Positions 44,954 through 54,194 of a DNA stretch of 64,000 nucleotides are shown piece after piece. The position numbers and the translations under genes are program-made. The notes under the pieces are model-generated. The model made no database searches. It was given only the letters and a program-made list of their open reading frames with translations, and was not told the DNA's origin. The stretch is taken from positions 6,931,001 to 6,995,000 of the forward strand of contig NZ_CP159837.1 of NCBI RefSeq assembly GCF_040564635.1. The letters are read 5' to 3'. The stretch is from Planktothricoides raciborskii GIHE-MW2 (lineage in GTDB: Bacteria > Cyanobacteriota > Cyanobacteriia > Cyanobacteriales > Laspinemataceae). The first letter of the stretch is position 1. Each line of letters starts with the position of its first letter.

Positions 44954-46105
44954 ATGGACGATAAGTTAATGCTGATGATTCCTGGCCCAACCCCCGTGCC
45001 AGAAAGAGTTTTACTGGCGATGGCCAAACACCCGATGGGTCATAGAAGCAAGGATTTTGAAGCGATCGCCGGGGAAATTACCGAGAATCTGAAATGGTTG
45101 CACCAAACCCAAGGGGATGTGCTGATGTTGACTTCATCGGGCACTGGGGCAATGGAAGCGGGAATTATTAATTTTCTCAGTGCAGGCGATCGTGTTTTGG
45201 TGGGCTGTAATGGGAAATTTGGCGAGCGCTGGGTCGAAGTCGCCACCGCTTATAATTTAAACGTGGAACAAGTGACGGCAGAATGGGGCAAACCCCTCGA
45301 CCCGGAAGAGTTTCGCGTCAAGCTGGAAGCGGACAAGGACAAGCAAATCAAAGCGGTGATCGTGACTCACAGCGAAACCTCCACGGGGGTGATCAACGAT
45401 TTAGCAACCATTAACCGTCACGTCAAAGCCCACGGACAAGCTTTAATTATTGTGGATGCCGTCACCAGTTTGGGTGCGGTGCATATTCCCATCGATGAAT
45501 GGGGTTTAGACGTGGTGGCTTCCGGTTCCCAAAAAGGGTTTATGGTGCCACCGGGTATGGGATTTGTGGCGGTGAGTGCCAAAGCCTGGGAAGCTTACAA
45601 AACCGCAACCCTACCTCGATACTATTTGGATTTAGGCAAATATCGCAAAGCCGCCGCGAAAAATAGCAGCCCCTTTACTCCCCCAGTGAATTTAATGTAT
45701 GGTCTGCAAGCGAGTTTGGGGATGATGAAAGCCGAAGGGTTGGAAAATATTTTTGCCCGACATCAACGGCATAAGAACGCTACCCGCGCTGCGGTGAAAG
45801 CTCTGGGAATGCCTTTGTTTGCCCCAGATGAAGCGGCTTCTCCTGCTATTACCGCTGTGGCCCCGGTGTCGGTGGAAGCAGAACAGGTGCGATCGATTCT
45901 GAAAAAACGATTTGATATTATTCTGGCGGGAGGTCAAGACCACCTGAAAGGCAAGATTTTCCGCATGGGGCATTTGGGCTTTGTGAGCGATCGCGACATT
46001 CTCACAGCGATCGCCGCCTTAGAAACCGCCCTCGTCGAGTTAGGTGTGAGTAACGTCACCCCAGGGGCAGGTGTAGCCGCCGCCAGCCAGGTCTTTGCTC
46101 AGTAG
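44954..46105 (+). CDS. Class V aminotransferase (alanine/serine-glyoxylate aminotransferase type)
   Basis: A 383-residue PLP enzyme starting at ATG 44954 with AGGAAGA upstream. MIPGPTPVPERVL is the family's N-terminal signature, TSSGTGAMEAG the cofactor-phosphate loop, HSETSTGVIND and VDAVTSLGA the PLP-ring contacts, and GSQKGFMVPPGMGF holds the Schiff-base lysine. In cyanobacteria this group is often labelled soluble hydrogenase small subunit; the fold is a class V aminotransferase and the likely role is glyoxylate transamination in photorespiration. Full length. A terminator follows at 46144. Confidence 0.9.
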   Translation: MDDKLMLMIPGPTPVPERVLLAMAKHPMGHRSKDFEAIAGEITENLKWLHQTQGDVLMLTSSGTGAMEAGIINFLSAGDRVLVGCNGKFGERWVEVATAYNLNVEQVTAEWGKPLDPEEFRVKLEADKDKQIKAVIVTHSETSTGVINDLATINRHVKAHGQALIIVDAVTSLGAVHIPIDEWGLDVVASGSQKGFMVPPGMGFVAVSAKAWEAYKTATLPRYYLDLGKYRKAAAKNSSPFTPPVNLMYGLQASLGMMKAEGLENIFARHQRHKNATRAAVKALGMPLFAPDEAASPAITAVAPVSVEAEQVRSILKKRFDIILAGGQDHLKGKIFRMGHLGFVSDRDILTAIAALETALVELGVSNVTPGAGVAAASQVFAQ

Positions 46106-46143
46106 TCAGTAAAAAGTAAGTAAAAAGTAAGTAAAAATGCCGC

Positions 46144-46186
46144 AAAAAAGGGTGAATTGTTCGCCATGAACAGTTCACCCTTTTTT
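46144..46186 (+). terminator. Rho-independent terminator after the aminotransferase gene
   Basis: AAAAAAGGGTGAA (46144-46156) pairs with TTCACCCTTTTTT (46174-46186); inner bases TTGTTC/GAACAG extend the stem with one wobble. The T-run on both strands means it can also terminate the leftward DUF2949 gene. Confidence 0.9.
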
Positions 46187-46358
46187 AATCCATAACAATT
46201 GGCTGCAAATCAATTTTCCCTGATGTCCGACTTGGGCGCCACCCCTACCCCCCCTAAAAAAAGCTAACCGAGAAAAGCGATCGCAGCGGTTGATCCGATC
46301 AGTTGGCTCATCATTAAATGATTCCATCCGATGGAGCCTCCTATAGTGTTTGTGAAAT

Positions 46359-46574
46359 CTATGCCGTTTCCAGCCAGTCAAAAATTCGCTCTAACTGCTG
46401 AATGGTGACTAAGCCATATTGCCAAAGTACCATTGGTAAAGGCATCGGATCGGACTCACGATTGCGAATCCCAAAAGAACCACAAACCCGCTCGGCTAAA
46501 TCAATTGAAGAGGCAGAAATCGCCAAATCTTCTTGCAAAAACCGAATAAATTGAGAATAACTGGATCGTCCCAT
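46359..46574 (-). CDS. DUF2949 small protein
   Basis: A 71-residue protein starting at ATG 46574. SYSQFIRFLQEDLAISASSIDLAER and PMVLWQYGLVTIQQLERIFDWLE fit DUF2949, a short helical family restricted to cyanobacteria, with no known function. It is soluble and has no signal peptide. The gene is monocistronic; the bidirectional terminator at 46144-46186 lies downstream. Confidence 0.75.
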   Translation of the reverse strand: MGRSSYSQFIRFLQEDLAISASSIDLAERVCGSFGIRNRESDPMPLPMVLWQYGLVTIQQLERIFDWLETA

Positions 46575-47345
46575 GGCTCAGTCAACCTCCGAAATCTTAA
46601 AGTCTATTATTTCAACTGTTTTTTTATCCACGCCTACCCTAAGTAGCCAGTTTTTAATCTGTACACTCAACCAACGGCTAGATAATTCATTCCTAACGAA
46701 TAAAGCGATCGCCCTTTGGGTGCTTCAATTCGGGGATCAGCGTTTAACCCTCTGGGATCATCGCGAAATCGAGATCATTTTCTTAGCTTAAATCCATTTT
46801 GATCGCTTGTCGTGCCAGCGCCGCAACGCAAAAACTCACACACCACACTAGGCCGATTCCTGTCAATAAGCAATCATCACGTCTGATCCTAGTTCAGCAT
46901 AGGATTGCTTAAATGACATCAGCGAAATTACTGATTTTTTTTTCAAGTTGCTCAGTAAATTTACGCATCGAAAATTTTACCCACTCTTAAACCTATAGTC
47001 TAAGTCTGAGGGGTGCATTTGTCAAGAGACTATGACAAATTGAATATCGAAATTGGTCAGCGAATAGCCGTTGTATTTGGCGGCTATTTGGCGTTGTATT
47101 TATGGCCTTGCGGATTCTAGCAGACCTAGCGCCGTTTTTACCACCGTACTGGGTAGCCATTGGCAAAATTTCGGCCATATTACCAGGGCGATCGCCCCCG
47201 TCAGCAAACCGGGGGACTGCTATCCCAGGGATAGCCCAAATTTCGCTCATTCTAAAACATCTTTAATAAGTTTTGTAAAAAATTCGGAAAAATTTTTTAC
47301 ATCGCTCCAATTCTCCCCATCACCAGTCCGGTCAAAGTCAGAGAA
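46575..47345. other. 771 bp spacer, no supported gene
   Basis: Short open frames exist on both strands (for example 46573-46791 and 47071-47367, rightward) but none has recognisable domain features or a good ribosome site. A short inverted pair AAGCAATC / GATTGCTT is near 46868-46911. The DUF2949 promoter should lie in the first 150 bases. Confidence 0.45.
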
Positions 47346-48044
47346 TCAAGCCTCCCGCAACACATAACCCAAACCTCGCACCGTATGAATCAGCCGTTTG
47401 TTACCATTGCTTTCTAATTTCAGACGTAAATAACGGATATACACTTCAATCACATTCGACTCGCCCATAAAATCATAGCCCCAGACATTTTCCAAAATCT
47501 GGTCGCGGCTGAGGACTTCACGAGGATGCTCCATTAAATATTTCAGTAGTTCAAATTCTTTCATGGTTAAAGCAATCATCTCTTGGTTATTGCGTAAAAC
47601 CGTCCGCTTCGATAAGTCCAGGATAAAATCCCCAAAGTGTAATCGATCGTTGCCATGAGTTTCCGGTTTCAGGTACAGATGAATTAACTTGAGAAAGTCC
47701 TCCCGACGATACGGCTTGAGAAAATAATCATCCGCCCCGGCTTCTAAACAAGCAATTCGATCAGGGAGAGTATCTCTAACCAAAAGCATTAATACCGGGA
47801 CATAATTCCCCTCCCGTCTCAGTTGGCTACACAACTCTAAACCCGATTCCGATCCCAACATTCTGGCAATGACAATTAAATGAGGTTGGTGGAGATTGAC
47901 CTGATGCCAGCCCGTTTTGGCATCCGGCGCTATGAATGGTTGATACCTGGCGGTTTGCAAATCTTCGCAGATTTGCCCAGCTAAGACTGGATCTGATTCA
48001 ACCACGAGGACAGAAGGATTTATTTGCAGAGCAACTGGATTCAT
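47346..48044 (-). CDS. OmpR-type response regulator, NblR-like, lacking the phospho-acceptor Asp
   Basis: A 232-residue protein starting at ATG 48044. The N-terminal receiver starts VLVVESDPVLAGQICEDL and ends with EAGADDYFLKPYR; the C-terminal winged helix has TMKEFELLKYLMEHPREVLSRDQILENVWGYDF and the wing IHTVRGLGYVL. In the beta3 strand the text is HLIVIARMLGSESGL, where OmpR receivers have an Asp (LIVLDxMLP). The phospho-acceptor is therefore Ala here. VESDP and the ESGL ... EAGADDYFLKPYR pattern resemble NblR, the cyanobacterial regulator of phycobilisome degradation, which is known to work without phosphorylation. NblR identity is likely but not certain. Confidence 0.8.
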   Translation of the reverse strand: MNPVALQINPSVLVVESDPVLAGQICEDLQTARYQPFIAPDAKTGWHQVNLHQPHLIVIARMLGSESGLELCSQLRREGNYVPVLMLLVRDTLPDRIACLEAGADDYFLKPYRREDFLKLIHLYLKPETHGNDRLHFGDFILDLSKRTVLRNNQEMIALTMKEFELLKYLMEHPREVLSRDQILENVWGYDFMGESNVIEVYIRYLRLKLESNGNKRLIHTVRGLGYVLREA

Positions 48045-48139
48045 ATTGATTGGTGTAGGATTTTAGCGATCGCCACCGAAAGCGAACCCGAATCGGTCGG
48101 TTAGGTTCATCTTTGGGGTAACCACCATTGTTATATCAA

Positions 48140-48925
48140 TCAATTCTCAGCCATTGAGACAATTAATTCGGCGAAATCCCTAGACACAGCAATGGGTTGA
48201 GCCACTTTGATCTGGATATCTTCAAATGTTCCGCAGAGTTGGGTGACAGAATCAGCGATCGCCTCCGTCAGTCCTCCTGGAAATAAAACATAAGGCAAAA
48301 TCGCCATCTGCTGATAGCCCATTTTGACAGTTTGCCTGCTTTTTAGGGTAGCCAAGATATCAGACAAGAAAGGGGCCACAAACGAATACGCCGTCACTAC
48401 CTCCAGCCCCGATAGTTCAGCCAAGTAATGGGCGATCGCCTCCACCGGCTGATTTCCCCCATGCCGACGACTTCCGTGAGAAAATAAAATCGCGATACTA
48501 GCGGCGGATGAATCATTCACTGCCGCCATCCGGGACAGCAGCAAACCACTCAAAGCCTTCTGCTGAGTTCCTATATAGGGCAACAATTCCAGGGCGATCT
48601 TTGGGTCTATCAGATTTCGGGCTATGGCCACCTCAGCGGGAATATCTTCATAAACATGGACTCCGGGCAACAAAAATAACGGCAAAACCTGAATCCGCCT
48701 CATCCCTTCCTGGACAGCGCGATCGGCAAAGGCCACAATTTGCTGATGTAACGGCAAAGGATGAGCCTCCAAAAAAGCCACATCCACCAAAGTCCTCCCC
48801 AATCCCAAGGTTTGACTCCTACCGATCGCCCGCTCCTGCACTAACACAGTGAGTTCTTTCACCGCTGCATTGTAGCTAGGGTGATGACTGCCATGTACTA
48901 CCAATAAATACGCTACTTTATGCAT
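48140..48925 (-). CDS. Sirohydrochlorin chelatase, CbiX type
   Basis: A 261-residue protein starting at ATG 48925. Two related CbiX/chelatase-II halves are visible: residues 8-130 start LVVHGSHHPSYNAAV and contain LPLFLLPGVHVYEDIP; residues about 145-261 contain LFSHGSRRHGGNQPVEAIA and MAILPYVLFPGGL. HGS motifs carry the metal-binding histidines. This class inserts Co2+ or Fe2+ into sirohydrochlorin for cobalamin or siroheme synthesis. The protein is cytoplasmic and full length for the two-domain form. No cobalamin or siroheme gene is next to it. Confidence 0.86.
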   Translation of the reverse strand: MHKVAYLLVVHGSHHPSYNAAVKELTVLVQERAIGRSQTLGLGRTLVDVAFLEAHPLPLHQQIVAFADRAVQEGMRRIQVLPLFLLPGVHVYEDIPAEVAIARNLIDPKIALELLPYIGTQQKALSGLLLSRMAAVNDSSAASIAILFSHGSRRHGGNQPVEAIAHYLAELSGLEVVTAYSFVAPFLSDILATLKSRQTVKMGYQQMAILPYVLFPGGLTEAIADSVTQLCGTFEDIQIKVAQPIAVSRDFAELIVSMAEN

Positions 48926-49010
48926 TTGTTATTTGTTATTTGTTATTTGTTGTTGGGTAGGGATTCTTTTGTTGTTCGTTGTTCGTTGTTTGTTGTTTTA
49001 ACAAATAACA
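48926..49010. repeat. Microsatellite pair with GGGTAGGGATTCTTTTGTTG core
   Basis: ATTTGTT heptamers, then TTGGGTAGGGATTCTTTTGTTG, then TTCGTTG units and a short reverse arm AACAAATAAC. The central core is the reverse complement of that in the repeat at 43216-43335. Confidence 0.7.
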
Positions 49011-49012
49011 AA

Positions 49013-49040
49013 ACGACATCATAATAAATAATGATGCCGT
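49013..49040 (-). terminator. Probable terminator of the pst operon
   Basis: ACGACATCAT and ATGATGCCGT form a 10-bp stem with one G-U pair around an 8-base AT loop; on the leftward strand a TTTTGTTATTTG tract follows. It lies 43 bp after the pstB stop. Confidence 0.45.
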
Positions 49041-49082
49041 CCTGAAAAAATCCCCAATCAACCCTTAAATGTGTTTAACTGT

Positions 49083-49913
49083 TTAACCGAAACGACCGCT
49101 TACATAAGCTTGGGTTGCTTCTTCAGCAGGATTATGGAATATTTTTTCAGTTTGGTCATATTCAACTAAGTAACCAACTCTTTGGCCTTTTTCATTCGGA
49201 TCCACATTGAAAAACGCCGTCATATCAGACACCCGCGAAGCTTGCTGCATATTATGGGTGACAATGACAATCGTATAATCTTGCTTCAGTTGGTGCAGCA
49301 CCTCTTCAATTCTCAAAGTAGAGATTGGGTCAAGGGCCGAACAGGGTTCGTCCATCAGCAACACATCTGGTTGCACAGCCAAAGCACGAGCAATACACAA
49401 ACGCTGCTGTTGACCTCCGGAAATTGCCAAACCACTTTGTTGCAACTTATCTTTCACTTCATCCCAGACTGCCGCTTGTTTTAAACAGCGTTCCACTAAC
49501 TCATCCATGTCCCCTTTATACCCATTGATGCGGGGGCCAAATGCCACATTGTCATAAATTGATTTGGGGAAAGGATTCGGTTTTTGAAAGACCATGCCAA
49601 TGCGTCGTCGCACTTCCACTGGATCCACTTGGGGGTGATAAATATCATGGCCACGATATTTAATCGTCCCTTCTAAGCGAAAGCTTTTAATCAAATCATT
49701 CAAGCGATTATAAGAGCGTAACAAGGTACTCTTGCCGCAACCACTCGGTCCAATGAAAGCAGTGATCCGGTTTTTGGGAATTTTTACATTCACATTCCGC
49801 ACTGCCAAAAAATTCCCATAATAGATGTTGACATTTTCAGTATCAAACACCGTCTCAATTTTCTGGTGAGATTCCTCACTTCGAGAATGATTCAATTCAC
49901 TGGAATAATTCAT
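49083..49913 (-). CDS. pstB: Phosphate ABC transporter ATP-binding protein PstB
   Basis: A 276-residue ABC ATPase starting at ATG 49913. Walker A is GPSGCGKST, the signature LSGGQQQR-type reads [16 protein letters not shown], and Walker B is [31 protein letters not shown] and the [24 protein letters not shown]-loop block are specific to PstB. It couples ATP hydrolysis to phosphate import through PstC-PstA at the cytoplasmic membrane face. It is the last of three leftward pst genes; a 303 bp gap separates it from pstA. Confidence 0.96.
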   Translation of the reverse strand: MNYSSELNHSRSEESHQKIETVFDTENVNIYYGNFLAVRNVNVKIPKNRITAFIGPSGCGKSTLLRSYNRLNDLIKSFRLEGTIKYRGHDIYHPQVDPVEVRRRIGMVFQKPNPFPKSIYDNVAFGPRINGYKGDMDELVERCLKQAAVWDEVKDKLQQSGLAISGGQQQRLCIARALAVQPDVLLMDEPCSALDPISTLRIEEVLHQLKQDYTIVIVTHNMQQASRVSDMTAFFNVDPNEKGQRVGYLVEYDQTEKIFHNPAEEATQAYVSGRFG

Positions 49914-50216
49914 ACAACCTCTTTTTTTTTAATTAATAGCCGATAGATAGAAAATCAGCAATAATCCTGACTAACTTATCAAGATTATATCAAACAATTA
50001 ATCGATATTTTACTGCATATATTATTCCCAGATAATAATTTATTTCATCATCATCCTAGGGTTAAAAATTATTTCAATAATCCATATTTTTCCTTCTATT
50101 TTTTTTATCTAATTTTTTTGAGTTTCTATGCTCAGAATAATTGGCAATTTTAGCAATTTTAGCAATTTATTTTTCGGAAAATATTAGTAAATTGCTGAAA
50201 TGTTGGGTGAAATAGC
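49914..50216. other. 303 bp AT-rich gap between pstA and pstB, no gene seen
   Basis: This is very AT-rich with direct GGCAATTTTAGCAATTTTAGCAATTT units (about 50151-50169). No open frame is supported. A secondary promoter for pstB could lie here. Confidence 0.5.
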
Positions 50217-51119
50217 TTAATAAACTTTACGGGAAGTCGCCCACCGGGAAATCACACTGGTGATCAGCACCATCAGTACCAGTACCAGAGAACCGACCCA
50301 GGCTAATTCCACCTGATTGTCAAACGGGACGATCGCAAAGTTGTAAACCAAAACGGACAGAGAGGGAGTTGGTTCCATGAGCGATCGAGGCCAGAATTGG
50401 GTAAACAAGGCGGTAAAAATCAATGGGGCGGTTTCTCCCGCTGCGCGGGCTACGGCCAACGTCACCCCAGTTAAAATTGCCGGTAAAGCAGCGGGCAAGA
50501 CAACTAAAAATACGGTTTGGTAGTTACGCGCCCCCAGACCCACTGCCCCCTGGCGAATTTCATCTGGGACTAATTTTAGGGATTCTTCCGTGGCTCGGAC
50601 TATAATTGGTAACATTAAAATCGACAAAGCAAATCCACCAGCAATGGCGGAAAATGTGCCGGTAGTTAATACCACAACCCCATAAGCAAATACACCAACA
50701 ATAATCGAAGGCACGCCACTGAGTACGTTCGTCGCAAATCTTACCCAAGAAGAAAATTGGCCATTATTGCCAAATTCTGAGACAAAAATTGCCGCCATGA
50801 CGCCAATAGGAATGCTAATTAAAGCGGCGATTCCCACCATCACGAGGGTGCCCACGATCGCATTGGCAAAGCCACCGGGTTCTTGTTGCATCGCTGCAGG
50901 CGGCAATTCGGTAAAAACGCTGAGACTCAGACCGTTAAAACCTTTATAAAGTACATAAGATAATACGGCGCCCAATGGTAAAAGTGCGGCGATCGCTGCT
51001 ACCCCAGCTAAGGCACTCATCACCAAACTAAATAAGGTTCTCCGAGACTGAGGAGAACGCCTTAAACTACTGGCACTGATCGAAGCAGTATCTTGGGTAT
51101 TTGGGTATTTGACACTCAT
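50217..51119 (-). CDS. pstA: Phosphate ABC transporter permease PstA
   Basis: A 300-residue membrane protein from ATG 51119, which gives the usual PstA length; the frame stays open to 51227 but that extension is rich in Asn and repeats. Six hydrophobic helices are visible (first LVMSALAGVAAIAALLPLGAVLS). The PstA blocks EPGGFANAIVGTLVMVGIAALI, IPIGVMAAIFVSEFG, LSGVPSIIVGVFAYG and the EAA loop EIRQGAVGLGARNYQTVFLVVLPAA are present. It forms the phosphate channel with PstC. A 226 bp gap with many TTAACC motifs separates it from pstC. Confidence 0.94.
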   Translation of the reverse strand: MSVKYPNTQDTASISASSLRRSPQSRRTLFSLVMSALAGVAAIAALLPLGAVLSYVLYKGFNGLSLSVFTELPPAAMQQEPGGFANAIVGTLVMVGIAALISIPIGVMAAIFVSEFGNNGQFSSWVRFATNVLSGVPSIIVGVFAYGVVVLTTGTFSAIAGGFALSILMLPIIVRATEESLKLVPDEIRQGAVGLGARNYQTVFLVVLPAALPAILTGVTLAVARAAGETAPLIFTALFTQFWPRSLMEPTPSLSVLVYNFAIVPFDNQVELAWVGSLVLVLMVLITSVISRWATSRKVY

Positions 51120-51345
51120 ATTTTCTGGATATATTCTGGATATATTCTGGATATTTTCCTGATTTCGTTTAACCCTTAACTCTTGGGGCATCGTTGTTGC
51201 TGATTGTTCACTGTTAACCGTCAACAATCAATCCTTGAAATCATCAATCTTTTCAATTTTTCATCGGGGATGATTCAGCTTTTACGGTTAACGGTTAAGG
51301 GTTAAAGATTAACCGTGAACAATCTAAGCTTTAAATTCCTACCCT
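51120..51345. repeat. Gap between pstC and pstA with clustered TTAACC/GGTTAA motifs
   Basis: TACGGTTAACGGTTAAGGGTTAAAGATTAACCGTGAAC (near 51282-51318, shown in parts) and further copies near 51165-51190 and 51220 carry many TTAAC-type half-sites with 7-bp spacing, not the 11-bp spacing of a Pho box. An ATATTCTGG direct repeat is near 51120-51150. It looks like microsatellite, but the resemblance to Pho half-sites is worth noting. Confidence 0.45.
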
Positions 51346-52251
51346 TTAAATTCTTTGGACGCGGCGAATTAAAACCTCAGCCAACATATTCACCACCAAG
51401 GTCAGGGCAAATAAAATCAACGCTGCATACATTAAAGCGTAAACTTGCATCCCATCCGCCTCGGCAAATTGATTGGCCAATAGACCGGCAATACTACTGG
51501 CTGGAGCGAACAACGAAAAGCTAATTTTAGGGTTGTTGCCAATTAGCATGGTGACAGCCATTGTTTCTCCCAAGGCGCGACCGAGTGCCAGCATAATAGC
51601 ACCAACAATTCCGGAAAAAGCAGCGGGTAGTAAAACTCGTAAAATGGTTTCCCACCGAGTTGCACCGAGGCCATAAGCTCCTTGACGCAAAATGTCGGGA
51701 ACGTTGAGCAGGGCATCCCGCGCTAGGACGGCAATGGTGGGCAATATCATAATCGCCAATACTACTGAAGAGGCTAGTAAGCACGGACCATTGACGCCGA
51801 TGGGTCTTAATAAGGGAATCACCACAAAAATTCCCCAGAGTCCGTAAACCACACTAGGAATTGCGGCTAACAGTTCCACCAAAAAAGAGATCCCCTGTTG
51901 AATATTCGGGGGTAAATAGTCTTCACTTAAAAAAATGGCCACCCCTAAACCCACTGGCACCGCTAAGATTAGGGCAATCAGAGAACTGACGAGGGTGCCA
52001 TAAATGTGCGGTAACGCACCATATTCTTCTCGATTGGGTGCCCAACCACTAGAAGTAAGAAAACCTAAACCATATTTGGCGATCGCTGGCCAAGCTTCCA
52101 GGGTGACAATCACAACCATCCAGATCAAAGTGGCTAGGACGGCAAACGCTAAGATTCGAGCGAGCCAAACGAATCCTTTTTCTAAAATTTGTGGCCAACT
52201 GACACCCGAATCAGATCCTTTAAACTTATCTTCCCGGTTTGATAAACTCAT
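51346..52251 (-). CDS. pstC: Phosphate ABC transporter permease PstC
   Basis: A 301-residue membrane protein starting at ATG 52251. It has six hydrophobic helices, the first LARILAFAVLATLIWMVVIVTLEAW. Family blocks are FLTSSGWAPNREEYGALPHIYGTLVSSL, VPVGLGVAIFLSE, ELLAAIPSVVYGLWGIFVVIP and the EAA loop RQGAYGLGATRWETILRVLLPAA. It pairs with PstA to form the high-affinity phosphate channel in the cytoplasmic membrane. It is the first gene of the leftward pstC-A-B run; the binding protein PstS would be expected upstream, but only a long leader with a Pho-box promoter is there. Confidence 0.94.
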   Translation of the reverse strand: MSLSNREDKFKGSDSGVSWPQILEKGFVWLARILAFAVLATLIWMVVIVTLEAWPAIAKYGLGFLTSSGWAPNREEYGALPHIYGTLVSSLIALILAVPVGLGVAIFLSEDYLPPNIQQGISFLVELLAAIPSVVYGLWGIFVVIPLLRPIGVNGPCLLASSVVLAIMILPTIAVLARDALLNVPDILRQGAYGLGATRWETILRVLLPAAFSGIVGAIMLALGRALGETMAVTMLIGNNPKISFSLFAPASSIAGLLANQFAEADGMQVYALMYAALILFALTLVVNMLAEVLIRRVQRI

Positions 52252-52606
52252 AAATTTGTGTGTACTTCAGCAAAACTTTCAGATCCAGGGAACATCTTAT
52301 CCCTTGAGGATTTTTAATCCCATACTGGAAATTATAATTTTTTCATTCACTCATAATATCTATGCCGTTGACTCAGGTCTTAATTCATGGCAATTAGGCC
52401 ATTAATTGAATGACGATATTTTTTTGGTAATTTGATTTAATTTTTTTGATGGTTTTTTACTGATCAAGACTGCTTTGTTTTTATCAGATAATTTATCAGT
52501 TCAATAATATTTGATACTATAAATTTAACAGGGAAATGATTTTTTGTAATAAAAATATACAATAATCGACAAGAATTAATTAAAAAAACCAAATAATCCG
52601 TATCTA

Positions 52607-52612
52607 ATTATA
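52607..52612 (-). promoter_or_regulatory. pstC: -10 element TATAAT of the pst promoter
   Basis: Reading leftward, TATAAT lies 18 bases past the last Pho-box repeat, the distance expected when PhoB/SphR-bound DNA replaces the -35 element. Confidence 0.55.
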
Positions 52613-52630
52613 CCACTTTTGCTGAAAAAA

Positions 52631-52660
52631 ATGTTAAAATTTCATTAAGAAAAGTTTAAG
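52631..52660 (-). promoter_or_regulatory. pstC: Probable Pho box upstream of pstC
   Basis: Read leftward, three PyTTAA repeats are spaced exactly 11 bp apart: CTTAAACT, CTTAATGA and TTTAACAT. This matches the cyanobacterial SphR Pho-box plan of three 8-bp repeats separated by 3 bp. Low phosphate should activate pstC-A-B through it. Confidence 0.6.
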
Positions 52661-53021
52661 AAACGTCTAGAAAATCAGGCAGGATTTGTTGATTTTTGCA
52701 ATATTTTAACAGTCATCAATTTTTTTCGCTGATTTTATATCATAACCATCGATGCCAGAAAGTTAAAGCTTTATTTAAAATAAATTATCAAAGATCAAAG
52801 GAGAATTAGAAATATCTTCAGAATTTTCTCAAAATTTTCTCAAATTAGCACCATCAAAACAACGATCGATCGCAGGGGTTTGCTTCCGGTGAGCATACTG
52901 GCAATGGGATTAGGGGCGCCCTAGGAGATAAAAAGTCATTGGCTTGAGAAATGCTGACACCCCCAGGCTGATGGTAAAATGCCAACACGCTATAGTCATG
53001 GTCATCATTAAGGATCCAAAA

Positions 53022-54137
53022 GTGCTACAAACACAAGTCTCAAGTTCTACTAAGTTATTAATTTCTCAGAATTCATCGATTAGCTTGCCATCATCCACCT
53101 GGACAAAAGAGGAACTCCAGCAGTGGTTAGAAAACCGAACGGCCAGAATTATTGCCGGGGAACTGCTGCAAAAACAAGAGGCGATCGCATTGACCCAAAT
53201 CGAGGGTCAGGAGAATATCCTACTTTTGTGTGCAGCCGCCGATCAGGTGCGACAAGCTTGTTGCGGCAACAAAGTAGATTTGTGCAGCATCATCAACGTC
53301 AAATCTGGCAATTGCTCAGAAAATTGCGCGTTTTGCTCCCAATCCGCTCATCACCCCGGAGAAAATTCTCCGATTTACGGACTTAAGTCCCCAGACGAGA
53401 TATTAGCGCAAGCTAAAGCCGCAGAGGAAGCAGGCGCTAGTCGCTTCTGTCTGGTGTCTCAAGGAAGGGGTCCTAAATATCATAGTCCAAAATCGGCAGA
53501 ATTTGAGCAAATTCTCGCTACAGTTCGCCGCATTGCTGCGGAAACCAATGTTAAGCCTTGCTGTGCATTAGGTGAGGTGACTCTAGAACAAGCAAAAGCT
53601 TTGCGCGAAGCCGGTGTCACTCGGTACAACCATAATTTAGAAGCGGCTGAAGATTTTTATCCCGAAGTTGTCACCACCCACAGTTGGCAAGACCGGGTGG
53701 AAACGGTCAAGAACCTAAAAGCCGCAGGGATCCAAGCTTGTACCGGCGGGATTATCGGCATGGGGGAAACCTGGGAAAATCGGGTAGATTTAGCGTTATC
53801 GTTGCGCGAACTGGAAGTCGAGTCAGTGCCGTTGAATTTACTGAATCCTCGCGAAGGCACCCCATTAGACCATTGTTCTAAGCTCGATCCTTACGAAGCT
53901 TTAAAGGCGATCGCCATTTTCCGGCTGATCCTGCCCACACAAATTATTCGCTACGCCGGTGGCAGAGAAGCGGTCATGGGCGAACTCCAAGCCCAAGGCT
54001 TAAAAGCGGGAATTAATGCCATGCTGATTGGCCATTACCTCACCACCCTAGGGCAACCCCCAGAAAAAGACCATGAAATGCTCGCCCAACTTGGGCTAGA
54101 AGGTTCAGAAGCCCCCGTGCCGGTTTTCGACCATTAA
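53022..54137 (+). CDS. bioB: Biotin synthase
   Basis: A 371-residue radical SAM enzyme. GTG 53022 is preferred because AAGGA lies 7 bases upstream and the product begins near the usual BioB N-terminus; the same frame is open to 52944 with ATG 52998 as an alternative. The 4Fe-4S ligands are in NCSENCAFCSQS (CxxxCxxC). Other BioB blocks: SGNCSENC preceding, FCLVSQGRGP, YNHNLEA, TGGIIGMGE, NLLNPREGTPL and YAGGREAVMG. It inserts sulphur into dethiobiotin using SAM. The biotin transporter gene bioY follows 57 bp later, so both are likely co-transcribed. Confidence 0.96.
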   Translation: MLQTQVSSSTKLLISQNSSISLPSSTWTKEELQQWLENRTARIIAGELLQKQEAIALTQIEGQENILLLCAAADQVRQACCGNKVDLCSIINVKSGNCSENCAFCSQSAHHPGENSPIYGLKSPDEILAQAKAAEEAGASRFCLVSQGRGPKYHSPKSAEFEQILATVRRIAAETNVKPCCALGEVTLEQAKALREAGVTRYNHNLEAAEDFYPEVVTTHSWQDRVETVKNLKAAGIQACTGGIIGMGETWENRVDLALSLRELEVESVPLNLLNPREGTPLDHCSKLDPYEALKAIAIFRLILPTQIIRYAGGREAVMGELQAQGLKAGINAMLIGHYLTTLGQPPEKDHEMLAQLGLEGSEAPVPVFDH

Positions 54138-54194
54138 ACAATTCCACCATCAACCAATGGTCTATCAATCTAGCCGGTAAATAACTTGTAAATT

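Larger units (their letters stand above)
52252..53021. other. 770 bp divergent spacer between pstC and bioB
   Basis: No gene, in particular no pstS, is seen. The region is AT-rich. It holds the Pho-box promoter described separately (52607-52660), which would give pstC a leader of about 350 bases. The bioB promoter should lie within the right-hand 200 bases. Confidence 0.6.

Noticed and set aside
46573-46791. Rightward open frame of 72 codons overlapping the DUF2949 start
   Set aside because: No domain or motif is recognisable and its start codon lies on top of the opposite gene's ATG; it looks like chance.
51165-51320. TTAACC-rich gap between pstC and pstA as a second Pho box
   Set aside because: Half-sites are 7 bp apart rather than 11 and resemble the heptamer microsatellites seen elsewhere; kept only as a repeat entry.
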